A stretch of DNA of 64,000 nucleotides from Ktedonobacter racemifer DSM 44963 (GCF_000178855.1 NZ_ADVG01000001.1:1426001-1490000); one strand, 5' to 3'. Shown: positions 1 through 10,100, counted from the stretch's first letter. Notes: generated by a model not told the origin, from the sequence alone. Translations and numbers: made by a program.

Positions 1-99
1 CTTCTATTCTATCCAAAAGGGGGACACCTGTCCAGGCGAAGTTACTCATCATGTACAGGCGTTCCCCGGTTCCGATCCATCGGAGGGTAGCGAGCACGC

Positions 100-768
100 T
101 CAGGCACGTGCCTCCACCTGTGCGTTCGTCGATACAGCCTTCATCGCTGTACGCTGGTCTGGTGAGAGCAGGGCGAACCCGAACCCGGCTGTAGCCACAC
201 TCGCGACGACGCCCGCAAGATTTGACAAGGCTTCAGGGAAGAACGGGACGAAACTCACGACACCGACAACCAGGATGGCGATGAGCAGCCAGCCGATCCA
301 GCGCGGGAAGACCCTGGCGCGCAGGGTTGCAATAGCCAGCAAAAGAAAACCCAGGACCTCACTGATCATACTCGCGATAAAAAACGGTGCCCACGCTGGC
401 GGAGGAGTCGCCGCCACCGAAACTGTCTGCGGGATGATATGAGCGGTCATCTGTGAAATGATGGTCACAGAGGTGAAAGGAATGATGACACCCTGATACA
501 GGGTAACATACCAGATGAGCAGGAAGCCGAGCAACCCCAGAATGCCTGCGCGTCCTGCCTGGCGGACATACATCCCTGGTAGCCCAAGCAGAACAAGCAC
601 GGACCCAACAAACCCGATGATGCTGCTGATCAGAGACAACGAGCCGATGATTGTCGCGAGGTCATTGCCGTTGAGAAACATTCCTTGAATAAGCAGGTAG
701 ACGATTGAAAGCACGCTTCCAATGATCAGTGCTATTCCGCTCAGACGGTACAAAGTGGTCGATGACAT
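100..768 (-). CDS. Polytopic membrane protein, function unknown
   Basis: I do not recognise a specific family. The 222-residue product is almost entirely hydrophobic, with about six predicted membrane segments (for example around residues 8-28, 38-62, 72-94, 125-147, 155-172 and 178-200) and a short polar C-terminus, so it should be an integral membrane protein. The ATG at 766-768 is chosen because AAGGAGG lies 7-8 nt upstream on the minus strand. A longer in-frame reading begins at 888, but its extra 40 residues are polar and have no ribosome site. The gene is isolated, with an IS1182 element upstream. It resembles small DUF4386-like membrane proteins only in general composition, so no function is assigned. 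Confidence 0.75.
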   Translation of the reverse strand: MSSTTLYRLSGIALIIGSVLSIVYLLIQGMFLNGNDLATIIGSLSLISSIIGFVGSVLVLLGLPGMYVRQAGRAGILGLLGFLLIWYVTLYQGVIIPFTSVTIISQMTAHIIPQTVSVAATPPPAWAPFFIASMISEVLGFLLLAIATLRARVFPRWIGWLLIAILVVGVVSFVPFFPEALSNLAGVVASVATAGFGFALLSPDQRTAMKAVSTNAQVEARA

Positions 769-955
769 GAGAGATTTCCTCCTTGCAGGAATTTTCTGCG
801 AACTTTGTTTGTCGCTGAGGCAGAGGATGCAATGTTCATCCCTGCCCTTTCTCTGCAAAGCATAATCAGTGAACTTTCCCTGTGTCATGGGTGCAACTTC
901 CCGATCAGACCTGGAATTTTCTGAATATCAATCGACGAGTCTCATTATCATACGC

Positions 956-2815
956 AGCCTGTTGAAAAAGCCTTTGATAAGCTCATCAGCAAAGAGGAAA
1001 TCTTACTTCCTCATCCTTGAAAAAGCTGAGGCAATCGGCAAAAGAAGAGATTTTCCTTGCAAAAGTGAGCGAGCACAGCATCCAAAAGAGCCCAAAAGAG
1101 GCACAGATGGCGTCCGTTGGGAACGGACGTCGGCCCCAACCTCGCTTTTTGAGCAACTGTTGGAGATTGTGTCCTGCTGCGATGACCTGAGCCTCACAGT
1201 TGACTCGCCAGAGGCGTCGCAAGCGGAAGCGTCGCATGCCATGCCAATCCTTGGCTTCGGCAAATAAGGGTTCGACCCATACCTTCCGCTTCTTCAGGGC
1301 TTTCTGATAGGCCAGGGTCTGCTGGTAGCCCCTGACTCGTTCGAGGTAGTTCGCATGGAAAGAGCGGTGGACCTGCCGACCGTGATTACTGGGGGTACAT
1401 TGAGCTTTGAGTGGACAAGCATTACAAGTGGCTGCCTCGGCGCGGTACTCCACCTTCTCCGCTTTATACTCCATCCGAGAGAGGTGCAGCAGTTGACCGT
1501 TGGGGCAGACATAGCGATCATGCACGGCATCATAGGTGAACTTGGAGGGGCCGAAGTAAGGAGGCCTCTGCTGATCCCAGTCTGGTAAGGGGATGTAGGC
1601 CCGCATTCCCGCATCTTCAATGGCCTTGATATTTTCGATGGTCCCATACTTGGTATCGCCGGTTATCTGTCGAGGCCTCACATGCCAACGAAAGCGGACG
1701 TGCCAGAGCAAGTCAAGCATCGGCTGGTTATCCATCACCTCCGCAGGGGTCACCAGGGCTTCTAGGATAATGCGACGTTTGCCTCCATCGACGACATAAT
1801 GGGTATGATAGCCCAAATGAAGACCGCCGTTCTTGAGGCGCATTGGAGTGGCATCGGGATCAGTCGTACTGATCTGGAAGTCGGCAGAACGCTGGTAGAG
1901 CCCATGGATTTCCCTCTGCTGCCGACCCTCTTCAACGATCCAGTCGTGCCGCATTGAGCGCTCGGTCTCAAGCTCTTCTTGCTCTTGTTGAGAGAGGGCG
2001 ACTGGCAGGGACGTAGGCTGAAGGCAGGTCCCCGTGTTTGAAGAACCTTCTGACATGGGAGCGTCCATGCTCTCTCCTCCCTCTTCCTCGTCCCCTTGAT
2101 TTTCCTGCGCAAAAAGAGCGGTCAAATGGCGCTGGATGGCTTCTCGCGCCTCAACAGCAAAGCGAGGTGTAAGGGAATCCAGATCCGCATTCGCATTGAC
2201 CTGGGTGGAATCAAGATAAAGTTCCTTCCCCCACACCAACTTTGCCTGTTGACACTGTTGCACGATCGCGTCGAAAAACCAGCGAAAAACATCAAGGCCA
2301 TAGCGAGTACGGATCTTACTCAAGCTGGAATGATCAGGTAAAGGCTCATCCAAATCGTAGCCCAGGTACCAGCGAACGCTGAGACGATCAGCAGCCTGAC
2401 GAATGAGTTGGCGTTCGGATCGAATACCCTCAAAGAACATGACCAGTTGTAACTTGAAGAACACAACAGGGTCAATTGAGGGCCGCCCTCCACTTGCATA
2501 CATTGGCTGCACACATTCGCGGACAAAGGACAGGTCGAGGGTTCGCTCCACCTGCCGATAAAAATGGTCTGCTGGCACCAGTTTCTCAAGAGATACATTG
2601 ACCAGCCGTGCAAATGCGCGCTCTTTCGTTCCCATCATACCGCTCACCTCGTAGGCCAAAGCGCCTAGCCGTTGCTACTCCCTTCCAATAGGCCATTCAA
2701 CGTCAGCTTTTGCTCATTGCTTCAAACTATGCATGGTATAGGGCAAGGCACGGGGCAAGTCAAGAGGGCTTTCTCTTCTCCTGATGAGGTATTTGGAAGC
2801 CTTTTTCAACAGGCT
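956..2815 (-). mobile_element. IS1182-family insertion sequence, complete
   Basis: One transposase gene fills an element of about 1.86 kb. The ends are imperfect inverted repeats: AGCCTGTTGAAAAAG at 956-970 reads on the opposite strand at 2801-2815. The similarity continues weakly for about 45 bp on each side (CTCATCAG followed by an A/G-rich stretch at both ends). I could not identify an unambiguous target duplication next to the repeats. The uninterrupted transposase suggests recent or current activity. Confidence 0.85.
986..2638 (-). CDS. IS1182-family DDE transposase
   Basis: Transposase that would cut and join the ends of the surrounding insertion sequence. The 550-residue protein has the IS1182 plan: an N-terminal domain with the GRPSIDPVVFFK motif, an RNase H-like catalytic core with candidate acidic residues in DSTQVNANAD, in GDTKYGTIENI and in the C-terminal EAKDWHGM, and a zinc-ribbon-like CPLKAQC segment between them. 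The start at 2636-2638 (MMGTKER) follows GAGGTGA by 5 nt; the in-frame ATG seven codons upstream has no such site. No frameshift or stop is visible, so the gene appears functional. Family assignment is from motif recognition only. Confidence 0.9.
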   Translation of the reverse strand: MMGTKERAFARLVNVSLEKLVPADHFYRQVERTLDLSFVRECVQPMYASGGRPSIDPVVFFKLQLVMFFEGIRSERQLIRQAADRLSVRWYLGYDLDEPLPDHSSLSKIRTRYGLDVFRWFFDAIVQQCQQAKLVWGKELYLDSTQVNANADLDSLTPRFAVEAREAIQRHLTALFAQENQGDEEEGGESMDAPMSEGSSNTGTCLQPTSLPVALSQQEQEELETERSMRHDWIVEEGRQQREIHGLYQRSADFQISTTDPDATPMRLKNGGLHLGYHTHYVVDGGKRRIILEALVTPAEVMDNQPMLDLLWHVRFRWHVRPRQITGDTKYGTIENIKAIEDAGMRAYIPLPDWDQQRPPYFGPSKFTYDAVHDRYVCPNGQLLHLSRMEYKAEKVEYRAEAATCNACPLKAQCTPSNHGRQVHRSFHANYLERVRGYQQTLAYQKALKKRKVWVEPLFAEAKDWHGMRRFRLRRLWRVNCEAQVIAAGHNLQQLLKKRGWGRRPFPTDAICASFGLFWMLCSLTFARKISSFADCLSFFKDEEVRFPLC

Positions 2816-3316
2816 GATACGTTTGTTGAGATCGAACATCAGGAAGATTTTAGAACAGATTTTGAGCCTGTAACAGCGTCTCAAAACTCATCTCATAATC
2901 AAAGCCTCGTGCTCTACACCACATGACGGGTTTTTGAGACGAAAAACCCACCAGATGCGCAACGAGTTTTATCTCATCAGTAATTTGGCTTGAAAGCATA
3001 TTTCTTGACACTCCACCCTCCATAAGGCAGAGATACTTCTGTTCCCTTGTCAGTAAAAACACGCAAGCATTGAACGGACCAGCAAAGTTCTTTAAGCTAA
3101 ATTTGCGCAAGCCGCAGATAATTCCAGTTTTTTAGCCATTGTACCAAGCTGTACGCATCTTGACACGGAGCACATACAAATATAAAGGGAGTCCGTTTGG
3201 CAACAAAAACCAACCATAAAATACTATAAAAAATCAATTAAACACTATATTTCCAAATTCTGGTATTCTATACTAGAAGGTTTTTTTGTTTCAGTAGAGA
3301 TCAAGGGTCGCCTGGT
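2816..3316. other. AT-rich intergenic region, no supported gene
   Basis: About 500 bp between the right end of the IS1182 element and the methyltransferase. An 86-codon minus-strand reading frame (2850-3110) has no ribosome site or recognisable motif and is not called. The last 150 bp are very AT-rich and probably hold the methyltransferase promoter, but I see no well-formed -35/-10 pair. Confidence 0.5.
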
Positions 3317-5776
3317 TTGAGGAAAACGCAAGAACAGGTTATTCGCCGCTTTTATAAGCAATTTGAGCAGGAGCGCTACCACTTTCTCGCTGCGCTCTCG
3401 GGCATTGAAGAGAGCCGTGAGCGCGAGCACTATGCCTCGTTGCTCCTCTATCGCCTGCTCTTCCTCGCCTTCCTGCAACAGCGGGGCTTCCTGGCGGGCA
3501 ATCCACGCTATCTCTTCGAGCAATTCCAGCAGACACAAGAACGCTATGGACCCAATACGTTCTATCACCACTTCCTGCTACCGCTCTTTCACGAAGGCCT
3601 GAGCAAAGCCCAGCGCACACCTGAGCTACTCGCACGCCTGGGTTCTGTTCCCTTCCTGGGGAGCAACTTCTTCGCGCAGCACGCCATCGAGCAGCGCTAT
3701 CCTACGCTCCACCTTCCCGACCAGAGTTTTCAGCGACTCTTCGCCTTCTTCGATACCTACGAGTGGCAGCTTGACGCATCAGCCTCTGCTTCTGGCACTA
3801 AAGATGTCATCAATCCGGACATACTTGGGCATATCCTGGAACAATATGTCAATCAACAGCAGATGGGGGCCTACTATACACACGACGATGTGACCTCCTA
3901 TATCGCACGCTATACCCTACTCCCCTATCTACTACAAAAAGTCGCGCAACAAGCCCCCGAGGCCTTCTCGCCATCATCGCCTCACTGGCAACTCCTGCGC
4001 ACACAGCCAGAGCGCTATCTCTATGCCGAGATGGGGTGCCAAAGAGAGCTTCCCGGCGAAACAGCGCAGGAATACACACAACGTCAAGCACGCTATACAC
4101 ATCTCTTGCACACGCTCAAAGCGGGCGAGATTCACACGTTTGATGCTTGTATCACTCACAACCTGGATATACAGCTCTTTGCACGCGATCTGCTCACAGT
4201 GTCGTTTCCTCTGCAACTGGTACGCACTTTTTATGCAGAACTCTGCCAGGTCTCGATTCTCGATCCCACCTGCGGCTCAGGGGCCTTTCTCTTCGCGGCC
4301 CTCAATGTGCTAGAACCACTCTACGAGGCGTGTCTCCTCCGTCTTAGTGGACCTATTTCAGTGCAAAAGAAATATAGTCTGCTCAAGGCCATTATCACGC
4401 GCAACCTGTATGGTGTCGATCTCATGGAGGAGGCCATTGAGATTTGCACGCTCCGCTTCTTTCTCAAACTGCTGGCGCAGCTTCAAGGCGTGGGAGGTAT
4501 TGAGCCTCTGCCCGCACTTCAGCAGAACCTACATGTGGGTAATGCGCTGGTAGGCTATGTTCATGCTCCAGCAAATTATCCCAATCCGCAAACGCCGCGC
4601 GAACTCGACTATGCCTTGGCTACTGCATATGGCATTGATCCTGCTGATGACGAAGCCTTTGCCCGCTGGTGCGCCAGTCACCAGCCTCTTCACTGGTGGG
4701 CCACCTTCCCCGAGATCCAACAACAGGGCGGCTTCAGTGTCATTCTGGGAAATCCCCCCTACGTAGAGTACGAGGCGCGTAAGTTCGCCTATCGCCTACC
4801 ACGCTATGAAACAGCCGCCTGCGCCAACCTCTATCCCTGCATTATCGAGCGTAGCGTCCAACTTCTCGCTCCAGATGGCAGGCAGGGCATGATCCTGCCT
4901 CTGGCGGCCTTCGCCACACGCAATATGCTTCCCTTCTTGCGAGGCTTTAAACGCTGGTTTTCCACAAGCTGGCTCTCGTTTTACCACTTCCGGCCCGCCA
5001 TGCTCTTTGGAGGTCATAAAATTGCCAGTATCCCTACCGCCATCTACCTGGCAAGCGCCAGCGGCCCAGAGCAGCGCTTCAGCACGCATATACGCAAATG
5101 GAGCACGGAACAGCGCCCAGCTCTCTTCCCTACGCTCGCTTATAGTCCTGTCACCGTGAACACTGATGCCGCGAACCCTCATTACTATCCAAAGTTCGGC
5201 CACACCAGTGAGAACGCGATTCTAGCCAAGCTCCTACGGCAGGAGACAATTGAGCGCTACCTCTCGCCCCACCCCAACCAGAATTGCATGTACTATCGCT
5301 CGGCTGGCGGACTGTACTGGAAGGTCTTCATTAACTTTCCCTGGCCCTATCACACCACGTCCAATAAGTATTGTTCTTTTCAAGCGCCTTACCACCGCGA
5401 TGTTTTCGTGGCGCTTCTCAATAGCTCGCTCTTCTGGTGGTACTATACCGTCACGTTTGATACCTTCAACCTCAAAGACTATATGCTCTTTGGTTTTCGC
5501 TTTACCTATCCCCAGGATCCCCAGGTGGTTGAGGCCTTGTGCCAGCTCTGTGAGGATTTAATGCAAGACTATCGCCATAACGCCCTCCATCGGCGCCGGG
5601 GGCAGACCGGCAGCTATACCGTCTATGCCAAAAAAGCTAAGCCGATCATTGATGCCATAGATGCGCTCCTGGCCCAACACTATGGCATGACAGAAGAGGA
5701 GCTGACCTTTATTCGCACCTATGACCTTAAATATCGCCTCGGCTCCGAAGAGCAGGAGCTTCTCTCCTCCCGATAA
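3317..5776 (+). CDS. Eco57I-type N6-adenine DNA methyltransferase, no visible nuclease
   Basis: Probable N6-adenine DNA methyltransferase of the kind found in type IIG restriction-modification enzymes. In the 819-residue protein an all-helical N-terminal region (REHYASLLLYRLLFLAFLQQ, about residues 37-56) precedes the S-adenosylmethionine motif DPTCGSGAFLF at about 315 and the catalytic motif IV NPPYVEYE at about 479. The remaining roughly 300 residues would be target recognition. Fused Eco57I-like enzymes are usually about 1,000 residues with an N-terminal PD-(D/E)XK nuclease, and I see no such motif here, so this may be an orphan methylase or the methylase half of a system. Translation probably begins at TTG 3317 after AAGGG. 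No restriction gene is adjacent, and an IS element lies upstream. Confidence 0.8.
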   Translation: MRKTQEQVIRRFYKQFEQERYHFLAALSGIEESREREHYASLLLYRLLFLAFLQQRGFLAGNPRYLFEQFQQTQERYGPNTFYHHFLLPLFHEGLSKAQRTPELLARLGSVPFLGSNFFAQHAIEQRYPTLHLPDQSFQRLFAFFDTYEWQLDASASASGTKDVINPDILGHILEQYVNQQQMGAYYTHDDVTSYIARYTLLPYLLQKVAQQAPEAFSPSSPHWQLLRTQPERYLYAEMGCQRELPGETAQEYTQRQARYTHLLHTLKAGEIHTFDACITHNLDIQLFARDLLTVSFPLQLVRTFYAELCQVSILDPTCGSGAFLFAALNVLEPLYEACLLRLSGPISVQKKYSLLKAIITRNLYGVDLMEEAIEICTLRFFLKLLAQLQGVGGIEPLPALQQNLHVGNALVGYVHAPANYPNPQTPRELDYALATAYGIDPADDEAFARWCASHQPLHWWATFPEIQQQGGFSVILGNPPYVEYEARKFAYRLPRYETAACANLYPCIIERSVQLLAPDGRQGMILPLAAFATRNMLPFLRGFKRWFSTSWLSFYHFRPAMLFGGHKIASIPTAIYLASASGPEQRFSTHIRKWSTEQRPALFPTLAYSPVTVNTDAANPHYYPKFGHTSENAILAKLLRQETIERYLSPHPNQNCMYYRSAGGLYWKVFINFPWPYHTTSNKYCSFQAPYHRDVFVALLNSSLFWWYYTVTFDTFNLKDYMLFGFRFTYPQDPQVVEALCQLCEDLMQDYRHNALHRRRGQTGSYTVYAKKAKPIIDAIDALLAQHYGMTEEELTFIRTYDLKYRLGSEEQELLSSR

Positions 5777-6042
5777 CAAGCGCACCACTTCATGCACAAG
5801 AAATGCCTTAAGCTCACGTCTTTGCAGTGTAAGGCTCTGAAACTATTTTGTGGTACACATCACAGGGAAACTGTCATATTTTTTACTTCAAAACCCAACA
5901 ATACATGGTACCATACAAAGTGGAACTCTTATCCAATTCCACTTTTGACATCACAAGCTGCATCTTTTATACGCAAAGAAGGACTTTTCATTTCGATACA
6001 TACCCTGCTAGCAACCAAGCAGAGAAAAGTAGAGACAACACG

Positions 6043-7857
6043 ATGATGCATTGCAAACATTGTGGTACACTCAATCCCGCCGAAGCAGGTTTCTGCGGAA
6101 ATTGTGGAAAAAACCTGGAGCAGCTCGCCAGCGACGACTTTACCAGGCAGCGTAATCCTGTCCTACAAGCTGATGCCCTGACCCAGATTTCGGGTCCACA
6201 CATACCCATTTCCTCGTCTAATCCGGCGACTCCTCCCCCGGCCTATACCACGCCTCCCACTACGCCTATTACACCCATGCATCGCCCGACCCCCTTTCCA
6301 GCGTCAACGCCAGAGGAGGAAGAAGAGGAGCGCCGCAAACGCGCAGCCCTCCTTGGTCTCCCCTTGATAGGCGCGGCATTCGAGCAAGCGCCCAATAATG
6401 TCCCTACTATCCAGGGCACGCCCAGCCAGCCAGGCATACCAGGTGCCAACGGGACGCCAAATATGCCCTCACCCATGAGCAACATGCAGGCGGGGCTTAT
6501 GCCAGGTCCCGGTGGCAATTTCACCCCGGGAGGACTCCCAACAGTGGCCCAGCCACCCATTTCACTACCACCACCCGTCTATACGCCCCCGACATCATCG
6601 CCGCAACCAGGCCCTCCTGGCTCGCCCCAGCCAACCACGCCCCCGAGCCACCCTGGTTGTCTCTCCTGGCTGCTGATCGCGCTTACCGTACTCGTGATTC
6701 TGGCCAGCATCGGAACCCTCGGACTAGTGCTCTTTACCCCCGCTCTCAGCCTGGATGGAGCTTCGGTCGTGCAGGTCGGCAATACATATCAACTCTCAGG
6801 GCAGGGCTTCCTACCCGGAACCTCGGTTACGCTCACGCTTGATGGCAACACACCCATTCTGTTCGCCGCTGGCTCACCCCCTGGCAGCGTACGACAGACA
6901 CATATGCAGGTTGGAAACGTTCTTTCCACACAACATCCAACACTTGGGAGCAATACACTGACCGTCAGCGCCCTGGGAACCTTTAAGGTCTCACTCCATA
7001 TTGACAATACCTGGCATCCAGGCAAGCATACGATTCAAGCCAGTGGCAGTTCTGTCCAGCACACAGCCTCGCTTGAGGTGACGGTCACCCAGAATGGTGT
7101 TCACCTCCCAACTCCAACCACCACTGCGACCAGCACCCCCACCACTACGGATACTCCAACGGGCACGGACACTCCCGTTCCTACGGATACACCCGCGACC
7201 ACGGATACTCCTGCATCAAATCCCCCCGCGCTGGACGTCGTCAACCCTGCCAGCGTCTCACTAAGCGCAACCGCTGGTAGCAACCAATCGACAACTGCCA
7301 CGGTCACACTCACTACACGCGGCAGTGGAACACTCACCTGGCAGTCAAGCTGGAATGCCTCCTGGCTCAATGTGTATCCCTCGCAGGGCCAGATTGAAGC
7401 TCCAGGCACACAGACAATTCAAGTGAGTGCTAATGCCAGCCAGTTAAAAGCCGGGACCTATACGACCTCGGTCGTCTTCTCCAGCCAGGCCAGTTCTAGC
7501 TACAGCACGCTTACCGTCACACTGACCGTCAAAGCGGCAACCGTCGTCTGCATCAATACCTCTCCAACCTCCATTGCCATGAAGAGCGTCAATGGCGGCA
7601 TGGATCGCGCGCAGATTACGCTAACCAATTGTGGTAACGTAAGCTCCGATTGGAGCGCAACCAGTTCTGCCACATGGTTAAACCTCTCGCTATCCTCTGG
7701 TACACTGAGCGCGGGACAACAGGCGACGACGCTTGCGACTGCTCCCAATAGAGTTCAATTGAAAGACGGAACCTATATCGGCTACCTTACCTTTACCAGC
7801 GGCTCCAAACAGGTCACAGTAACGGTCACACTTACTGTTTCAACAATCATTACCTGA
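6043..7857 (+). CDS. Zinc-ribbon, membrane-anchored protein with BACON-like repeats
   Basis: Architecture in order: an N-terminal four-cysteine zinc ribbon (CKHCG then CGNCG, residues 4-23), a long Pro-rich cytoplasmic linker, one transmembrane helix at about residues 205-228, an Ig/IPT-like domain, a Thr-Pro repeat stalk (TPTTTDTPTGTDTP type), and two BACON-like beta-sandwich repeats marked by SWNASWLNVYPSQG and SATWLNLSLSSGTL. BACON domains are known as extracellular carbohydrate- or surface-binding modules; binding here is inference. The start is set at ATG 6043 because the cysteine ribbon begins there and the 65 upstream in-frame codons are compositionally unlike it. The product is 604 residues. 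The kinase gene follows after a hairpin, and both encode a cytoplasmic head, one helix and an outer domain. Confidence 0.75.
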   Translation: MMHCKHCGTLNPAEAGFCGNCGKNLEQLASDDFTRQRNPVLQADALTQISGPHIPISSSNPATPPPAYTTPPTTPITPMHRPTPFPASTPEEEEEERRKRAALLGLPLIGAAFEQAPNNVPTIQGTPSQPGIPGANGTPNMPSPMSNMQAGLMPGPGGNFTPGGLPTVAQPPISLPPPVYTPPTSSPQPGPPGSPQPTTPPSHPGCLSWLLIALTVLVILASIGTLGLVLFTPALSLDGASVVQVGNTYQLSGQGFLPGTSVTLTLDGNTPILFAAGSPPGSVRQTHMQVGNVLSTQHPTLGSNTLTVSALGTFKVSLHIDNTWHPGKHTIQASGSSVQHTASLEVTVTQNGVHLPTPTTTATSTPTTTDTPTGTDTPVPTDTPATTDTPASNPPALDVVNPASVSLSATAGSNQSTTATVTLTTRGSGTLTWQSSWNASWLNVYPSQGQIEAPGTQTIQVSANASQLKAGTYTTSVVFSSQASSSYSTLTVTLTVKAATVVCINTSPTSIAMKSVNGGMDRAQITLTNCGNVSSDWSATSSATWLNLSLSSGTLSAGQQATTLATAPNRVQLKDGTYIGYLTFTSGSKQVTVTVTLTVSTIIT

Positions 7858-7905
7858 TAGGACGCTTGAGCACGAAAAGCTCGACAATGATAGAATAGAA
7901 GAGAG

Positions 7906-7994
7906 AGTTTGGTGATGTGGATGTGCAGAGGGCGGCCCTTGTCTGCCCCCTGCACATCCACATCACCAAACTAAGCGAGCGCCGCAGGCGCGAG
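7906..7994 (+). repeat. Long hairpin with conserved small-hairpin tail (copy 1)
   Basis: A perfect 23-bp inverted repeat (arms 7906-7928 and 7950-7972) is followed at 7975-7994 by the small hairpin GCGCC-GCA-GGCGC flanked by GCGA and GAG. It lies between the zinc-ribbon gene and the kinase gene and ends about 20 nt before the kinase start codon. There is no T-tract, so it is not a standard terminator. Confidence 0.85.
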
Positions 7995-8015
7995 ACTGCT
8001 GTTTCGGGAGTTATA

Positions 8016-9920
8016 ATGCCACAAGATGCACTCATTGGCACACAGATCGAAGCCTATCAGATAAAGGCAGCCATTGGCGAGGGCGGCATGGCACGCGTCT
8101 ACCGCGCGTATCACGATCGTCTGCAACGCGATGTTGCATTAAAAGTGATTCTGCCACATCTACTTGATCAGGGGCAGAACCAGGATAAGGCGGAGTTCAT
8201 CGAGCGCTTCAAACGCGAGGCCCTGCTTATCGCCAAACTGGAGCATCCCAATATTGTGTCGGTCTATGACTTCGGCGAGGCCCGTATCCAGGGCGAGACG
8301 CTGACCTACCTGGTCATGCAGTATGTTGGTGGGGGAACACTACGCAACTATATGCGCGATGGTCAGCCCGTTGATCCACGACGCGCGACACGCTATATCC
8401 TCCAGATGGCGCGCGCCCTCCATCACGCCCATCTCCGGGGCATCGTCCACCGCGATATCAAACCCCAGAACATGCTTGTCTCCTCCAGCGACCAGAATCA
8501 CCTGCTGCTCTCAGACTTTGGCATCGCCAAACTTTTCTCTACTCAGGATGAGGCGCCACGCGCGACCCTGGCTCAGGCACACGCCAATCCAGCCCTGACG
8601 CAGATAGGCCAGATCGTCGGAACGGCGGCATATATGGCGCCAGAGCAATTTAACGAACAGCCTGTGGATGCACGCAGTGATATTTATGCCTTGGGTGTGG
8701 TGCTTTACCAGATGCTTGCGGGCCAGCGCCCCTTCCAGGCCGAAAACTTTACCGGTTTTCAATACCAGCACACCTTCCAGCCGCCTGCCCCCATTCGTGC
8801 TACCAACCCCCAGGTTCCCGAGATCCTGGAGCAGATTACCTTCCGCGCACTCGCCAAACGCCCCGAGCAGCGCTTTCAGACCGCAGAAGAGATGGCCGAT
8901 GCCCTGGAGCAGGCTCTGACAACGCTCTCGCAGCCTTCATCGGCGATGCCGCAGCTCTCCTCTAATGCCTCAGCACTTACCCTTCCCTCACATCCATCCG
9001 CCAGGCCAACCCAGCCCAGCTATTCCACGGCTCAGGTGCTTCCGTCCTCGCCCGGAGCCTATACTCAGGCGGGAGCGCTCACCACGCCTCAGTATCAATC
9101 GAATATTACGCCCATAACCGGCCAGGGAGCTATGCCACAGACGAATCCCTACCAGGCTCCCCCTCAGACACACCAACCACGTCGCGCGCCCGCCTTCAGG
9201 CTCTCTACAGTCATGACAGTTATTTTCATCCTGCTCGCCATAGTACTCGTGGCGACCAACGTCCTCCCCCGCCTGGGCGTTAACCTGAGCTGGCCGACCT
9301 CGCCCTCCACCCAGGGAGCCCAGACCTTTACCGATACCTTCAAGTCCAGCGACAATCCCCATCACTGGCCCGTAGGGGATCTCAATGTACTCACAGCCTC
9401 ACTCTCCAACACTGGCTACAACATTGTCGTGCATGATAACAACACTCATTTTCCCAATCCCCAGGCCATTGGCACCTTACCAGATAACTTTACCTGGACC
9501 GTCACCCTTCACCAGGAGACGGGGACCCAGGATCGTCTTTATGGCATGGCCTTCCATCTCATCTACGCTGGATCAAACGTCCAATCTTGCTATGCATTCA
9601 TCATAGATAGAAAGGGCGATTTCGAGATCCTGCGTTACGATAGCAGCACCTCTACCCCTCAGCCGCTCTGGAGCGGAACTGCGGTACAAGCTATCCACAC
9701 TGGTCTCAACACCGATAACACGCTACAGGTCATCGCTCATGGCAGCTCTTATAGCTTTAAAGTTAATAACACTCCTATCACTCTCGCCAACCATACAACC
9801 AGTATCAGCGATAGCCATTATACGGCAGGCCAGGTAGGCCTCCTGGTCACAGGCAAAGCCAATAACCAGGACCAGGAACCAGGCTACGTTGCGACCTACG
9901 CCCAACTCACATTGCCTTAG
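8016..9920 (+). CDS. PknB-type transmembrane Ser/Thr protein kinase
   Basis: Membrane receptor-like kinase that phosphorylates proteins on Ser/Thr. The catalytic domain (about residues 12-280) carries the glycine loop GEGGMARVY at 21, the ATP-binding lysine in VALKVI, the loop HRDIKPQN at about 145, DFG at about 167 and the APEQ segment, so it should be active. A Pro/Ser/Gln-rich linker leads to one membrane helix (about 396-417) and a C-terminal outer domain of about 210 residues beginning DTFKSSDNPHHW, resembling beta-sandwich concanavalin-like folds. ATG 8016 is chosen because GGGAG lies 5 nt upstream; the longer in-frame reading runs through the upstream hairpin. The product is 634 residues. 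Confidence 0.92.
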   Translation: MPQDALIGTQIEAYQIKAAIGEGGMARVYRAYHDRLQRDVALKVILPHLLDQGQNQDKAEFIERFKREALLIAKLEHPNIVSVYDFGEARIQGETLTYLVMQYVGGGTLRNYMRDGQPVDPRRATRYILQMARALHHAHLRGIVHRDIKPQNMLVSSSDQNHLLLSDFGIAKLFSTQDEAPRATLAQAHANPALTQIGQIVGTAAYMAPEQFNEQPVDARSDIYALGVVLYQMLAGQRPFQAENFTGFQYQHTFQPPAPIRATNPQVPEILEQITFRALAKRPEQRFQTAEEMADALEQALTTLSQPSSAMPQLSSNASALTLPSHPSARPTQPSYSTAQVLPSSPGAYTQAGALTTPQYQSNITPITGQGAMPQTNPYQAPPQTHQPRRAPAFRLSTVMTVIFILLAIVLVATNVLPRLGVNLSWPTSPSTQGAQTFTDTFKSSDNPHHWPVGDLNVLTASLSNTGYNIVVHDNNTHFPNPQAIGTLPDNFTWTVTLHQETGTQDRLYGMAFHLIYAGSNVQSCYAFIIDRKGDFEILRYDSSTSTPQPLWSGTAVQAIHTGLNTDNTLQVIAHGSSYSFKVNNTPITLANHTTSISDSHYTAGQVGLLVTGKANNQDQEPGYVATYAQLTLP

Positions 9921-9921
9921 T

Positions 9922-9951
9922 TGTAGGGTCCATGCCAGCATGGACCCTACA
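9922..9951 (+). terminator. Hairpin after the kinase gene
   Basis: Inverted repeat TGTAGGGTCCATG / CATGGACCCTACA starting 2 nt after the kinase stop codon. It lacks a strong T-run, so termination is likely but not certain. Confidence 0.6.
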
Positions 9952-9981
9952 CTCTGGCTCCGTCCTCTGCGCGCGGCTCGT

Positions 9982-10010
9982 TTGCACAGGCCGCGCACTT
10001 TCGCTATAAT
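9982..10010 (+). promoter_or_regulatory. Sigma-70-type promoter for the sirtuin operon
   Basis: TTGCAC at 9982-9987 and TATAAT at 10005-10010 are separated by 17 bp. They lie about 90 bp upstream of the sirtuin start codon and downstream of the kinase hairpin. Confidence 0.7.
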
Positions 10011-10100
10011 GCTGAGGTCGTACGCAAACAAGCATATGTATGATAACTCTGCCGTTTTTGTAGCTCTTCCTCGTTTACAGAAAACACAGCCATATCGCTT

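Noticed and set aside
2850..3110. 86-codon minus-strand open frame beside the IS1182 element
   Set aside because: No ribosome site, no recognisable motif, a non-ATG start and AT-rich intergenic context; not distinguishable from chance.
7906..7972. Reading the long hairpins as ordinary rho-independent terminators only
   Set aside because: Most lack a T-tract, several follow an existing terminator or lie close before a start codon, and a shared tail follows some of them.
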